64,000 bases of DNA, from assembly GCA_004352715.1 (NCBI GenBank), contig SCFE01000003.1, positions 987,565 to 1,051,564 on the forward strand. The letters are read 5' to 3'. A model generated the notes under the pieces. It saw nothing but the letters and a program-made list of their open reading frames with translations, had not been told where the DNA came from and did not search any database. This DNA is from Hofstenia miamia (taxonomy: Eukaryota > Xenacoelomorpha > Acoela). The position numbers were made by a program, and so were the translations under genes. Below, in pieces: positions 1 to 13,401 of the stretch (positions are counted from its first letter, which is position 1; each line of letters opens with the position of its first letter).

Positions 1-162
1 AGACAGTGATAAATTACTCTGAGATTTGACGCCCCATAAGTCACATTGACGACATATTTTTTGTAACTGCTATTGCAATGAGAACGAGCTCTTAATCGAG
101 CATTACTCACTCATTTACGATTTCTATTTTATATTTATCAATATTAATTTTTTAACTAGCAC
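1..162 (-). other. filamin intron, cut by the window edge
   Basis: AT-rich sequence after the donor at 162-161. No further exon is visible before the edge. Confidence 0.7.
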
Positions 163-368
163 CTCTTGTTGAGTTGGATCAACAACTCTGCATTGAACTG
201 GGGCACGACCAGCTTGACGTGCGTCAACAGAGAAATGTTGCGGTTCACTAGCGAATACAGGCTCTCCACCAGGACGCAAAGAGGGTCCAAGTACTCGTAC
301 AGCACCGGGATCAGCGCGGGCGCTTAACGGGCCTGATCCATCTGAGATGTGAGCAACAAACGGCGATC
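163..368 (-). CDS. FLN: filamin exon: end of repeat 10, start of repeat 11 (last exon in window)
   Basis: Acceptor AAATTTTAG|GA. Donor is probably CAAGAG|GTGCTA at 162-161, phase 0. Residues 1252-1320: GSPFVAHIS closes repeat 10. [33 protein letters not shown] and DPTQQE open repeat 11. The left boundary is less certain because the donor is weak. Confidence 0.9.
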
Positions 369-3300
369 CTAAAATTTTACAATAAAAATGCTCAATTAAA
401 TATTTTTAAAGTTTCTAAAGTTTTTCAATATAACGCACTTACCGGGAATTTCCTCATCTTCGTATTTGATCGTGATATTGTAATCACCGGGTTTAGTAGG
501 CAGGTAATCTAAATTACATGTACCATCTTTGTTATCCTTGAAGGTTGTCTTTGCTTCCGATGGTCCTTCAATAAATACGCCCAAACTGCCGGGTCCGGCA
601 TTCTTTGTGATAACTAAAAAGAATGCGATATTATAAGTAATTCGACGGAAAAAGGACATCCAAACGGCCTTTCCAATTAAAAACTGAAACGTAATGACGA
701 ATACACACCCATAAATCCTGCAGGCTTTCCAACAACACCTTGACGAAGTCCTTCACCAACAGCCTCAATGCGATGAACATTACGACCGCGTTTAGCGTTA
801 ACTGTGAAAGGACTGTTAGGCACTGGAGCCCCTTGAAACGTAACCTCGAAGGTATGAGGACCTAAATCAATTGATAAGAAATAATTGAAAAATCATTTTA
901 AGCATGAATAAACTTAACAACGCTTATCGGAAACTTACCAAGTTCCTTGAGAACATATTGAATATCATAAGTTCCATCTCCTTGTGGACGGACTTTCGCG
1001 GCTGTTCTGCGTCCGGATGGCGCAGAAATTATTACACGAACTTCTTCATTGCCAGTTCTTTTAGGCTTATTTCTGGCGTTCACAATAAAATCATGGACAC
1101 CATCAATGAATGCTTCTAAACAAAAGCATTGCATCAGAAATCACGAAATAATTTGATTTTCAATGTAATTTTAACGAAAAATATCAAAGTAATCTAAATT
1201 CATTGAAAATTCGCTTTTTTAAAAAAGATTACAAAATATAAACATTAATGCCTTAAATTCTTGAATTATATTAATCATGTTTAGTTATATTGAAAGGCGT
1301 GTTTGGTCCAGTATCGGTGCTTTTGTGTGGTGTGTCAACATTACTAGTCAAATAACTTAAAAGTGTTGTTTAACAAATACAGTCGAAAGTGTATTCAAAT
1401 GAGATAAATTGTTCAGATTTCACATCTCAAATTTCAAACGGTCATTCATCATAGCATCTTTGAGCAAACTTTAATATAGTTGAAAATGATTCGGGGATGG
1501 AAGTGAGGCACGAAAATTTGACCCACCGATTTATGGAATTTGAGAAATCGACCTGATCTTTTGTAAAAAATTCATCGTTTTATCTATTATTTGTGGTTGT
1601 TTTTATAGATAGAAGTGGCCAGACTACCTGAGCCCAGTTTTGAATTTGTTCCTTCCTAGCACTGCAATTATCAAAACTAATTATTATGTGGCTAAGAATA
1701 TCAGAAATTTGTTTGTCTCTAATTCATGTATGTCAACACAATTTAAACTAGTTTTAATATCATGCAACTTAAAAAGAATTTAGGAATCGATCAAAATATT
1801 TAGTACATGCATGCATTCTATTATAAATTTTTAATAAATACAAGCTGGAATGAAAATTATCACTTTATGAAGATAAGAGACATTTAATAGTTAATGCTAT
1901 AATTAATGCATATAGAAACTTAGTTTTATAAATTGTATACTTGTAATTTGTTTACCGTTAATGAGTCGAAAAACTTTAATATCTCTGACATCGACATAGG
2001 GTTTGACATGCACACGAAGTGGACTTTTAGGAACGTGTTGACCACCATATCGTACGGAAACGGTATGAGGCCCTTCTTCTCTTGGAAGATATCTTAATAT
2101 CCAATTCTCATTATCAATTTGTTGAGCGTCAACAGGGATGACAGGACCAAATGCGGCTCGAGGACCTACGACCTCACATGTCGCTTGTGCACTTCCAGCT
2201 TGACTTGTGCCTAATCTGATTTCCGCCCATTCATCAACACGAGCTGAATGAAGACCGTTTCCACTTAAAACTGTTCTGAGTGCATCGTAATTAGCAGTGA
2301 TGACTGCTTTGAATGGAGATCCGGGAATGTGTTCATCTGCATATTTTACAGAAATTAGATATTCGCCAGGCACTGTCGGAAAGTACTGGATGTGGCAAAG
2401 GCCCTTCGAATCATCCTTGCAGTCAATGTGAGCTTCACTAGGACCTTCAATTTCAAGTCCAAGAGCTCCACTCCCAGCACCCTTGGTATCAACATAAAAT
2501 TCGGCTGGCACATTGACATCCCCTGAAATGAGACCATTTCCGTATGTTCTAACGCGACTTGATTCAGCCCCTAGCTTCGCTTCAATGGTGTATGCATTTG
2601 CTGTGTACAAAGTCTGGCCAAAGTAGATTGTAATTTCGTGAGTTCCCTCTTCTTCTGCCGTGAATAGAACAACGTAGCCATTATCATGACGACGAACTTC
2701 GCAATGAGTTATTCGACGGGAGGGAGAGGTCATAATGACAGTAGGTGAGGGAAGTTTGTTAATAGTTTCGGTTGAAATCATGATGTGGAAATCTTCTTCA
2801 ATATTGACCTTCACAACTTAACAAAGAAAGTTATGAATGGAAACAGGAAAGTCAAAGGTTCAACAACAATCGGGTTAGTGGAAAATTGAAGAGAAAGGAC
2901 TACGCTATGCTAAGTAATACACAACAAATAAAAGCCTATAATCAGTTTTTATCTTCATTTCAATACCCATATGTACGATTGCAAGATAGTCTTGCATATA
3001 CTTCAATATCTATTTGATGAGCAACAAAGCGATACATTTCAACGCATTACCTGCATCATTTGTTGAATGATAAAAATATTTGTAATATATTTAATTCAAA
3101 GAAAAAACTGAAACAAGTAGTAAGGAAACCATAATAATAGATAGAAAATGTTAGTGATAGAAACATGTCAGGAATTGAGTATTTAAACTATTGGCTTGTT
3201 AAGGCTATTCTATTAAGATGGAATTCGAGAGCAATATTTAAAACCAGGTGAGCTTGAAATGAATATATATATATGTGTATATATNNNNNNNNNNNNNNNN

Positions 3301-3425
3301 NNNNNGATAGAAAATGTTAGTGATAGAAACATGTCAGGAATTGAGTATTTAAACTATTGGCTTGTTAAGGCTATTCTATTAAGATGGAATTCGAGAGCAA
3401 TATTTAAAACCAGGTGAGCTTGAAA

Positions 3426-3481
<56 letters not shown>

Positions 3482-6400
3482 TATATATAACACTTCAGCA
3501 CCTATAAAGGTCAAAGTTGACCCTTAGGAAAAACTTTGTTCATTCGTGAATCATTCAAAGATTTAATATAAATCCATAATTAATAATGGTTATTTTCAAA
3601 TTTAAAATGTTAAAGTTTTACCATTTCTCACTGAACAGCTAAGATTGTAATCTTCTTTCAAATTATCATCAAAGATTAACAAGTGTTCACATGATAAGTA
3701 TTCGAAATTAAAGCATATATGTGCTATTTTATAATGAACTTTAAACGTCTGATTTAATTATCTACCAGAATTATTGTTGTATTAAAACCAAAACCACTTT
3801 TTTAGCTATCTGTTTTTAAATAAAGCCCTCGAATTACTATTGAAATGAAATGAAAGAACAAACAGTCATAACAAAACTACTGGACAAGATACGAAAGCAC
3901 AGTTTTGTTCATTTATTTCTTGTAAACCACAATTACCTGGTTCAAGATTTTCGATATATACGCTGCTCAAATCCAACCCCATATCCACGTTAACCTGGTA
4001 AGGCGACTGGTCAACGGACACCCCGCTGTAGATCACGTACACTGTGTGCTTCTGAGGTTTTGTTGGAGTGTATTGCACCTTGTAATGTCCAGGTCCTAAA
4101 TTAACGTAGGATATTTTTGCAAACCAAATATGCTGTAAAATTCATATAAATATGTGTTTAATACATACCACTTTCAGTGATGATTGGTTCAACAACATCA
4201 CCGTCTTTATCGACAATCAACACCTCAACTGGCTCACCAGGTTGTGACGCTGTAATATCAATATCAAATTCAGTAGGCTTATTCATAGAAACTCCAGTTG
4301 GTTGAATTCCGGGGCCAGTGACTTTCACCTAAATATAATGTGGCTAGAATTTAGACAATAATGGGCTTTAAAATTGAATGCAATAAATGGCATAGATAAA
4401 CAGTTTTTCGGAACGCAGTTTTTAAATATTTATCCATAACAGTTATTTATCACCTATGGAAAACATACTTTAGTTGTATCAGGCCCAGAAGGTTGAATCT
4501 TAGCACAGTAAGGAGAGCCATTAATATCTTCATTGTTACAACTGATGTGAATGATGTAATCTCCAGGAGCGACTGGCAGATAGCTGGCTTTGCAGCTGCC
4601 ATCTCCATTGTCAACAGCATTTATTTGGGCTTCAGACGGGCCTTCAATTGAAAATCCTAAATTAGCGTCAGGCTCCCCACGAGTATCGACAGTAAATGTA
4701 GCAGGTAAACCACTGCGTCCACCATGAAGACCAGGACCATATGCAATTACGCGACTTTGGGAAGTACGATCAACCATAACGTTGAATGGGCTGCCAGGCA
4801 CTTCCTGACCACCGTATTGAACTAAGACTTTGTATGGACCAGGCACTTGTGGATAGTAAACACACTCCCAGTCGTTGGTTCCCGGAAGTTGTTGTTTCTG
4901 GCAGCTAACTTGTACACCACCTAAATGTTTACATATTCTCAAATGACTATATACACAAACAAAATTTTCACGATCACTACTCTGAAAATAATATGAATTT
5001 CTTAGTTTAAGAGCAACACTTCCAAATTACTTCGAAACCATCATTTGAATACAGATAACGTGATTTTAAAAAGACTTCTAAATAAAGTTTCTTTCTTTTA
5101 GATTACAGGAGTCTGCATGCAATTAATAACTATCTTCATTTATTCAAAGTACATCACAAATTCGTTACAAAATATATTATTGAATCTTGTAAATTTAAAG
5201 TATTTTTGGAAGACAAAGTAAAAAATTTAGCTATTACTTTGTTTGAAATTTTTGGAAATATTGAGAAAATAGACCCTAAAAATGCATTTCACGATATTAG
5301 ATTTTAAATTCTTCATTTTTTACCCAAAATTTTTTGATTTAACATGTCAAAATCAAATTTGAAAATCTGAGGCGGGGCAGCCCCCCTTGCGCATGCAACT
5401 AATAATTCCAAATTTCACTTTCTAATGAAACAGAATACTGTGTACAAAGCAATACTTCGTAAGGATATGAATATCACTAAAACTATGCAAAGTTTCTATC
5501 CTTAACCGCGTTTTCATACGTTTACTTATACTCAGGATTCAAATTTTGACCTAAATGCAAGAATGCAAATTTTCAAAAAATTCGTCATCATTTCGAAATT
5601 GGAGAGAGCGAAGTGTTTAAAGAACGCCTTGTATATGAGAAAATGTGTAGAAACTCACCCGTCACACGCGAAGTGGTATAATTTACGAAAGATAAACGTT
5701 GCTGCCAAAGCGTAACCGTACACCTGTTATATTATGATTAAAAGTGGCGTAAATGATGTACAATACTCCGGCATTACTCAGTAATTTAGCACCCATTTTA
5801 ATTAAATTTCTTTTGTTAACCGTGATTTCAAACACGCTTTTTCTAAAGTTAATATCACCTGTCAATGCGAAACTTTACCATTGAAACCTTTCACTTTTCA
5901 ATGAAACACTTGAAGGCAATGCTGTGTAAGGGTCAACCTAACTACACCTGCCTCATATTAGAGAATATTGCATCTTGAATATAGGAATAAAGTTATCGAA
6001 AATTTAAGAGAAAAAAATTAGAAAACCCTTTCTGGGGTGTATAGTTAGGGCATTGCGGCATCATTATTTAAAGTGCCGGTTCAAAACATCCCTAGAAGCA
6101 TGGGTGGAACAGGTTGGCAAAAATAGTAACCCAACCGGCACTTCTTAATTTTCATCCCGGTTGAATGGCCAGTCGACCTGCGTGGATTTTAGGGAATAGG
6201 GATATCAACCTGACCGGTATATTACAGGTGGGAAAAATACCCTAATTTCCAAAATTGAATAGCTCCCAAGTGCGCTTTTTAGTGTTTTATATATGAATAC
6301 AGTGGAATTAATTGAGTTAATAAAGAAACAGTAGTAAATATGTACAAATTCATTAATATAAATTGTTGGTCAGTACTTCCTTGAGAACAATAATTGATTC

Positions 6401-8487
6401 CACTTGTCCCTAAAAAAACTCAAATCACTTTACCGGTTTAAATAGCTCGACAAAACCCAACCGGCAACTCGAACACAACCGGTTCAACCATGCCTAGCAG
6501 CATTCCCGGTACCGAAATCCTCTTCGACATAGTTCCCTATAAACCTCAAAACATAATTCAGGAAATTGAAGGAAATATTAGGATTTAATAGTTATATTAA
6601 TGGTACAAATTTTGGTGGTCCCTGTCCACTAGGAGCAAAAGCATGATTGAAAATATGCCACTAGAAGGCACTAACTTTCACCGAGTGATAGTTTTGAAAT
6701 ACAGTGCTGGTCATAAAGGTTCGCACACTCTACTTAATAAATTATTTTGATAGGGATTCAAATTCAAACAGTAGTTTTTATTTTTAACAATAGGATCAAA
6801 TTTCGTGTTAATTTCTTAATCGTGATTTAGTTTCCACCATATGCCCCGGTGAACTAATAATAGCTTGATAACTATGCATGGCACGTGAAACCCATAAAAA
6901 TCTAAGTCAGCAGGACATTTTAAAAATTTCACGCATTTTTCATGTATGTGCCCAAAAGTTCCAGAAATATTGTCATTCAAAAAGTTTGGAAATCCATTAT
7001 ACTAACGAAAATTACTTTTTAAGGTTCCTTAAAAGTGATTTATTGCAAATGAATGACCAAGTAATAGTTTGGCAACAAGAAAAATCCCACCAATGCATTT
7101 AAAAACAATTTTTTAACACTAACATTGCTTGAAAGCAATAGTATCAAAACAGTATCATATCAGGGAGGATATATGTTAATTCCAAAAATTTTGATTAGCA
7201 AATAATTTTTTGAAATTCCTTCCTATCAGCTACCAGTGGAGGCCTCATAAATTGGCAGGACCTATAATTAAAATATCCTAAGAATGTTATTTTTGTTAAA
7301 AATTTTGTATTTTTCAGTGAGAATATAGTCACAATATCCACCGTTTTATGAAAGTCTGAGCGTGTAATGTAATGAAAACATTATTAATGACTTTTGTCAT
7401 TTGGAAACCTCTAATTCAATTCGAATATCAACATGACTGGAAGTTCAAATACAGGGCCTAGTGTTTGGCAAATGAGTCATGAACAAATAAAGGAGTGAAT
7501 CTGACTCTTGCTTTAGAGTGAAACAGAATATCTTAAATACTTTGCTGGCATTTTCCATTGTATTGACTCAATTACGCGCTGTTATGTACTAACGTCATTG
7601 AACATTTCGAATGGAATTTTCCTATGAAATGATTAATGAAAATACTCAATGGAGTGTAAAGTTAAGAGCACATTTGCGGTTTGGTCTAGACGAATGTTTA
7701 GTCATGTTGCGTCACAGCATTTCAAGTGTGCATTTGAACGCCGTGCTGATTAAATAGTAACGTTAAGTAACTAACTCACCACCTATCCAACGTGCAGCGT
7801 GGGTGTGTTTCCAATATGTGTAGGCGAATACGTTGTAAAGCAACATTGAAAAGTATCATGTATTGCATCAGAAATATCAAATTATCACATAATGCGACTG
7901 TGCATACATTGAATTTTAATAAACATGTTAAATCAAAATGTGGATTTTAGCGTTCTTTATGATTAAATCGCTGGGATAGTTGATTTGAATGTATACAGCA
8001 TATATGAGATGTTGAAACTAGTTTTTAAAATGCTTCTCCATTTTTTTAAAAATATCATTGGCACATGTCGATATAAAAGAAAATCAGAAGCTTCCAAAAA
8101 TGTTCGTTAAATACCAATTTAATGAAATTACTGAAACTAACAATTGGAGGTTTACCACTTTTATTACATGGCATTGTCAGTGGCGAGGCTGCAAAAGATA
8201 GCCTCTTAAACGCAATATAGCAGCTTCAATTTCATCTATTTTTCATCCATGATTACCTATAATGTCGAAGAATCCAACAAACTTTTATAATTTAACCCAA
8301 ATTGTAAGTCTTCAGGGATGGTTTCACTTATATAGCTTCGCATGTTGTATCATTTCCCTACATTTATATAAGGCAGCATAGTTATATATAGCTTAGCCTA
8401 CCGAGAATAATAAGTCTAAATATAATTGTAACTCGCGAGTTAGGGTTCCAACTAGACTCAAATCTAAAAATGTCAACTCGCAGGGGC

Positions 8488-8524
<37 letters not shown>

Positions 8525-11500
8525 CATCTGATTTAACTAAAAATACACCGAGCATCACACCCTCTCTATATACAAGACAAGTACCTGGTTGCGGTTTCCT
8601 TTTTTGCTCCCTCAGGGACTTGAACCAGATACCGGGACCAAAAATAATAGTTCGGGACTAGATACTTGACGGGACCTGAAGCAAATATTTTGGTCATAAT
8701 ATAGTATCGCTCCGAGAGTTTTTCCGATGTATATGTTACCTAATCGCTTATTCATTTTCAACAAATTTTGTCTTACTGTTTCTTTACCAACACCAATATC
8801 TTCTGCCATCGTTGCCGTAGTATCATATTTATTGTTACCGAGGCATTCAGTAATCTTCTCGTCGATATCGAGTGATGGACGCCCCATTCTTTCGGCCTCT
8901 CCTGTATAAAAATTTCCGTTGTTGAATTTATTGATCCATTGTTGACACGTTCATGCGGTTATGGAATTTTCTCCAAGCACATCAATTATGCGCTTTTCAA
9001 TAGAAGGTGCGTTACAACCTTCTTTTTGCAAGAAATAAATCAGCTTCTATAGGGAATAATGCCCGATGCTGAAACAAACCTCGTATTTAATAATTAAAAC
9101 TAGTCCATTAAAACATAATTATTTTTCATAAGCATTTAAGCAATTCAAAAAATGAAATAAAATATGTATAGTACCACTCGAAAGAAACTTTAAATAGGCC
9201 AAATATACATTGGAAATAACTTTCGGGGCGATACTATATCAATAATTCTTACTTTAGCATTTTTTCCATTGTTTAAAAACATTACACTTAATATTTATTT
9301 CGGCTTTTACTTTAATGCACATATTTTAGTTTGCTATATTTAGTTACAGTGTATATTTTCGTTATCAATTAAAAATATTCAAACTTGATATGTGATAGCA
9401 AAATTAAAAACACTAAGGAATGCTGGTACGAAACTTACCGCGACTACACGGAACCGGAACAAAGAAAAACTTTGGCACCGGGACAAGACGCGACAGGAAC
9501 CAAATATTGCTGGTCCCGTACGCCTCTACATCTTACTCTCGCTCATGGTACTTTTACAACCTTAAAACTGGTCTGAAGAAATGAGGCATGTTTTTCACCC
9601 AGCTACCCGTCCCACCCTTTCCGCTTTTTCCCAGTTGCAAATTTGGACCTATAGGTCAAAGTAGACTATTGTTTCAAAAGTAATTCAAACTTCTAATAAC
9701 TAAAACAATGTAGAGTGATCACCGGGTCAGTGTGTACCATGTCCCCGAGTCACTCTGCACTATGTTTGAGCGGATCAGTGAATCACCGGGTCTCTTCTAG
9801 TATTCAGTTTTTATTGAAAAAATTAACATGTAGAAGTTATACGCTAATCATTATCCCAATGCATGCATAAAAATTGGTTCAGATAGAAATTCGTAATTCT
9901 GGCTCCCTTACTCATTAGCCTATTTGCCTACAAAATCACAAATATGTAAGGTTCAAATCTGTTTGATAATGATTAACATCTAATTAAGTAGAAAAATCAA
10001 AGGGTTTTATATGTTATGTGTAAACTGTCAACGGGTCATCGAGTCCGGGTCAGTTTTTTACAGATTCTAAAAATGTGACCCAAAGTTCACTCTGAAATAA
10101 TGCGATCTCTATGCTTTTACTACGAATTAATAATTAAACAAAATTTCTTGCATATATTTGTTGCCCTTGCACATTCGAAAACACGGACGAAAGCCTCAAT
10201 TCCATCAATACCCGTTTTAGAATGAATATATTTTATTATGATTATGTCACTTAGAATAAAATTCGATTCACATGTCAAACGTGTCGAGATCCTCATATTG
10301 CATAATATATTTTTTTGTTAATTTTAAACATAATATCTTAAGCCAAGCGTTTCGTTCGAAAATACTTCTACCAATAAAATATGGAATAAATGTATATTTT
10401 AATTCTATTCAAAGAATTTAAATTAGACTTTGTCTTTTGAGAATATTATATTCATGAGGTTAGGTCTTTGACTCCTTAGTAGCCTATAAATGAAAAGATT
10501 TCAAACGAAAAATTAAAATTGCATTTGTTTTTTTGCATGAATATTCACTTTCGCAACAAAGTTCGACCTTAGTCAAACTGTTAGAATATCAGACAACACC
10601 AAAGTCAGAGAATACAAGGAAACTGTAATACATATATTGAGTTATAATAGATTTTTTACTCTTGTAAAGTCATAAAATATTCTGAATATATTAAGTGATA
10701 ATGGGAAACTGTGGTTATGTTAACACGAAAAATGCTTCTGGTGAAAATTCTAAATAGATATATTTAAGGAAATCGAATGCATAGTGATTCAAAAAAAACT
10801 GTTAGCTCACTTTTTGCTTAGTATCTTTTTTGAACTGTAAAAAGAAAGCACTGAAAAAGGTCTTATAAATTTATACTTTCCTAGATTTAATAGAATTCAA
10901 TTTAGAAAATTATCGTGGGCTCAAAATGCTAATTCAAATCGTAACGTGCGTAAAACTGTTCACGAGTACTCTAAAAAACGTAGAAGTATTAGTAAACTTT
11001 AACCTTAAGCTGCCCATCGTTTATTTAAAATACAAACCGTTTTTCCAAATTTACAATGTTCCAAATTTCAACTAATGCGTATTGACGTAGATGAAGTTGA
11101 TGGAAATACTAGGGTGCGACGGTATACGTATACGTATACCATTGTTATGCGTACACTATAAGTATACTTGATGTGTACCAATATTGCTTGTATACGTGTA
11201 TATCCATGTATACTTTTTGACATGATATGTATTGACCAATAAAAAACGTTGAGTTTTTCTCGATATGTGCAAAAAGCGAGCTGTTTGCAAAGTGAGAGGT
11301 CACCTTCAGATTGAGCATAGTATTAGTAGTAGCTATGAGCGCTTAAAATTATTTTATACAGTCATGAAAAATTTTCAATTCAAACAATTTAAGATTTAAG
11401 GCGGAAACGCGCTAATAATAGAGAAAAGTATAATTGAATNNNNNNNNNNNNNNNNNNNNNGTATTGACCAATAAAAAACGTTGAGTTTTTCTCGATATGT

Positions 11501-11917
11501 GCAAAAAGCGAGCTATTTGCAAAGTGAGAGGTCACCTTCAGATTGAGCATAGTATTAGTAGTAGCTATGAGTGCTTAAAATTATTTTATACAGTCATGAA
11601 AAATTTTCAATTCAAACAATTTAAGATTTAAGGTGGAAACGCGCTAATAATAGAGAAAAGTATAATTGAATTATCTAAGGAAACGGATATTTTGCTTTGG
11701 GAAATATATTATTAAACACATCCTCTATGACATCCAACAGTATGAGGTCTTCATCAGTAATATAAAAACTACAAAACATTTTAAAAAATTGCTATTCGTA
11801 AGATTTCACTCTCAAATGTATTCAAAATCAGCCCACAATGAAATACCAGAGAAAGTTAATATTTTGATTATATTTAGTAATAGATTTAAATCGTTATTAA
11901 AAAATATTATTTACATA

Positions 11918-11969
<52 letters not shown>

Positions 11970-12957
11970 ATATATATATGTTTTCACAAAGAATTATTGT
12001 CAAAGTAGCACTGTATCTACATTATAATTCTTTAAAAAAAAAATTGTTTCCATAATGTAAATTTAAGTCATGTGGAAACAATGTTATTTAGTATATAAAT
12101 CCATTTTGCATAATGGAAGTCACAAATTTACATGGAAATCACAAGATAATAACATCGGTTCCATATAGATAGACTTATGAAACCAAAGCTTTTGCTTTCA
12201 TTCCTATATCGGAAAAAATCACTCAAGATCAAAATTTTTTAAAATTACGAAAGAAGATGCTCTAACAGTTAGCACTTCAAATAGAGACGAAATACATTTT
12301 GAAGACAAAAATATAAATGCAATTTCATAATTTTAAAATGATGATACCAATATAACCATTTGAGATTTCAAAGGTATTCATAGTCCGTAGCTACACCTGG
12401 TGTTTGTTTGCAAACTAGATTTATTGCAGTTTCAAGCAAACAAATTGAATATAAATAGTAGTCCCATAGCAATGACACTAAGAATTATAAAATTAGCTGA
12501 AAATATGGAATTAATAAAGGTACTAGTAAGTTAGTTAATAATTTTAAGGAACAGAAACATTATGAACCTTTCTAAGAATATATGAGAATTCAACAATATG
12601 TACCACGACGTAAGTAATAAACACACGCATCAAACGAATATACATGACACGCCAAAGTATACCATGTGCCAAAAAATCTTAAATAGCATTCAGAAAATTG
12701 TAATCCAATGAATGCCACAAAACAAAATGGATGAAATTTATGAGTGAGGACGACAGAACGAAATGCCTTATAAAAGTTGATTAGTGCTTTATGTTTTGTG
12801 TGGAAGAAAGTAGAATATTGTTGTTTTGGTAAATTTATAAATCTTTATATTTCTTGTAGGAGCCAGTTGTCAGAAAAATCAGATGAATTATGAGCAAATT
12901 ATGTATTCTAAAGACACCATTTTGAGATTAAATTTATTTTTACTTCCGTTGTGAACA

Positions 12958-13006
<49 letters not shown>

Positions 13007-13338
13007 TTATTCTTTTATATAATTCAACTCACAAACAACAAAAAAGAACAGCAAAAACAGGTGACCAATGAAAAATAAAATCATTGATAAATAGAACATC
13101 AATGAATAGCAATGGTATATTTTACTGCGTTCTTAATATCTTTAATTGTGTCGACTAATAGAAACATAATTTGATAAGCAAAAGTTTGACAACTGTTATT
13201 AAAAGTTATTAAGAAATTAATTTTGGTAAATATACATGTATAACGAGCAATTACTCTATTTGTCGGTAACATATTACGTAATTATATATTGAAAACACAC
13301 TTAGCTTCAAATAAAAAAGTGATATTTCAAGTATAATG

Positions 13339-13401
<63 letters not shown>

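Larger units (their letters stand above)
2817..3936 (-). other. filamin intron, 1.1 kb, with gap and (TA)n
   Basis: Holds a duplicated segment either side of a 21-base N gap (3285-3305) and a (TA)n tract. No coding sequence is seen. Confidence 0.85.

Noticed and set aside
904-1119. Plus-strand open frame over filamin exon
   Set aside because: Antisense shadow of the filamin exon at 939-1115.
2355-2537. 60-codon minus-strand open frame in another frame
   Set aside because: Shadow inside the 861-nt filamin exon.
8470-8661. Plus-strand open frame with IYIYIYIY run
   Set aside because: Translation of (TA)n; no coding signal.
11666-12055. 129-codon plus-strand open frame
   Set aside because: Half of it is translated (TA)n; the rest is AT-rich with no family resemblance.
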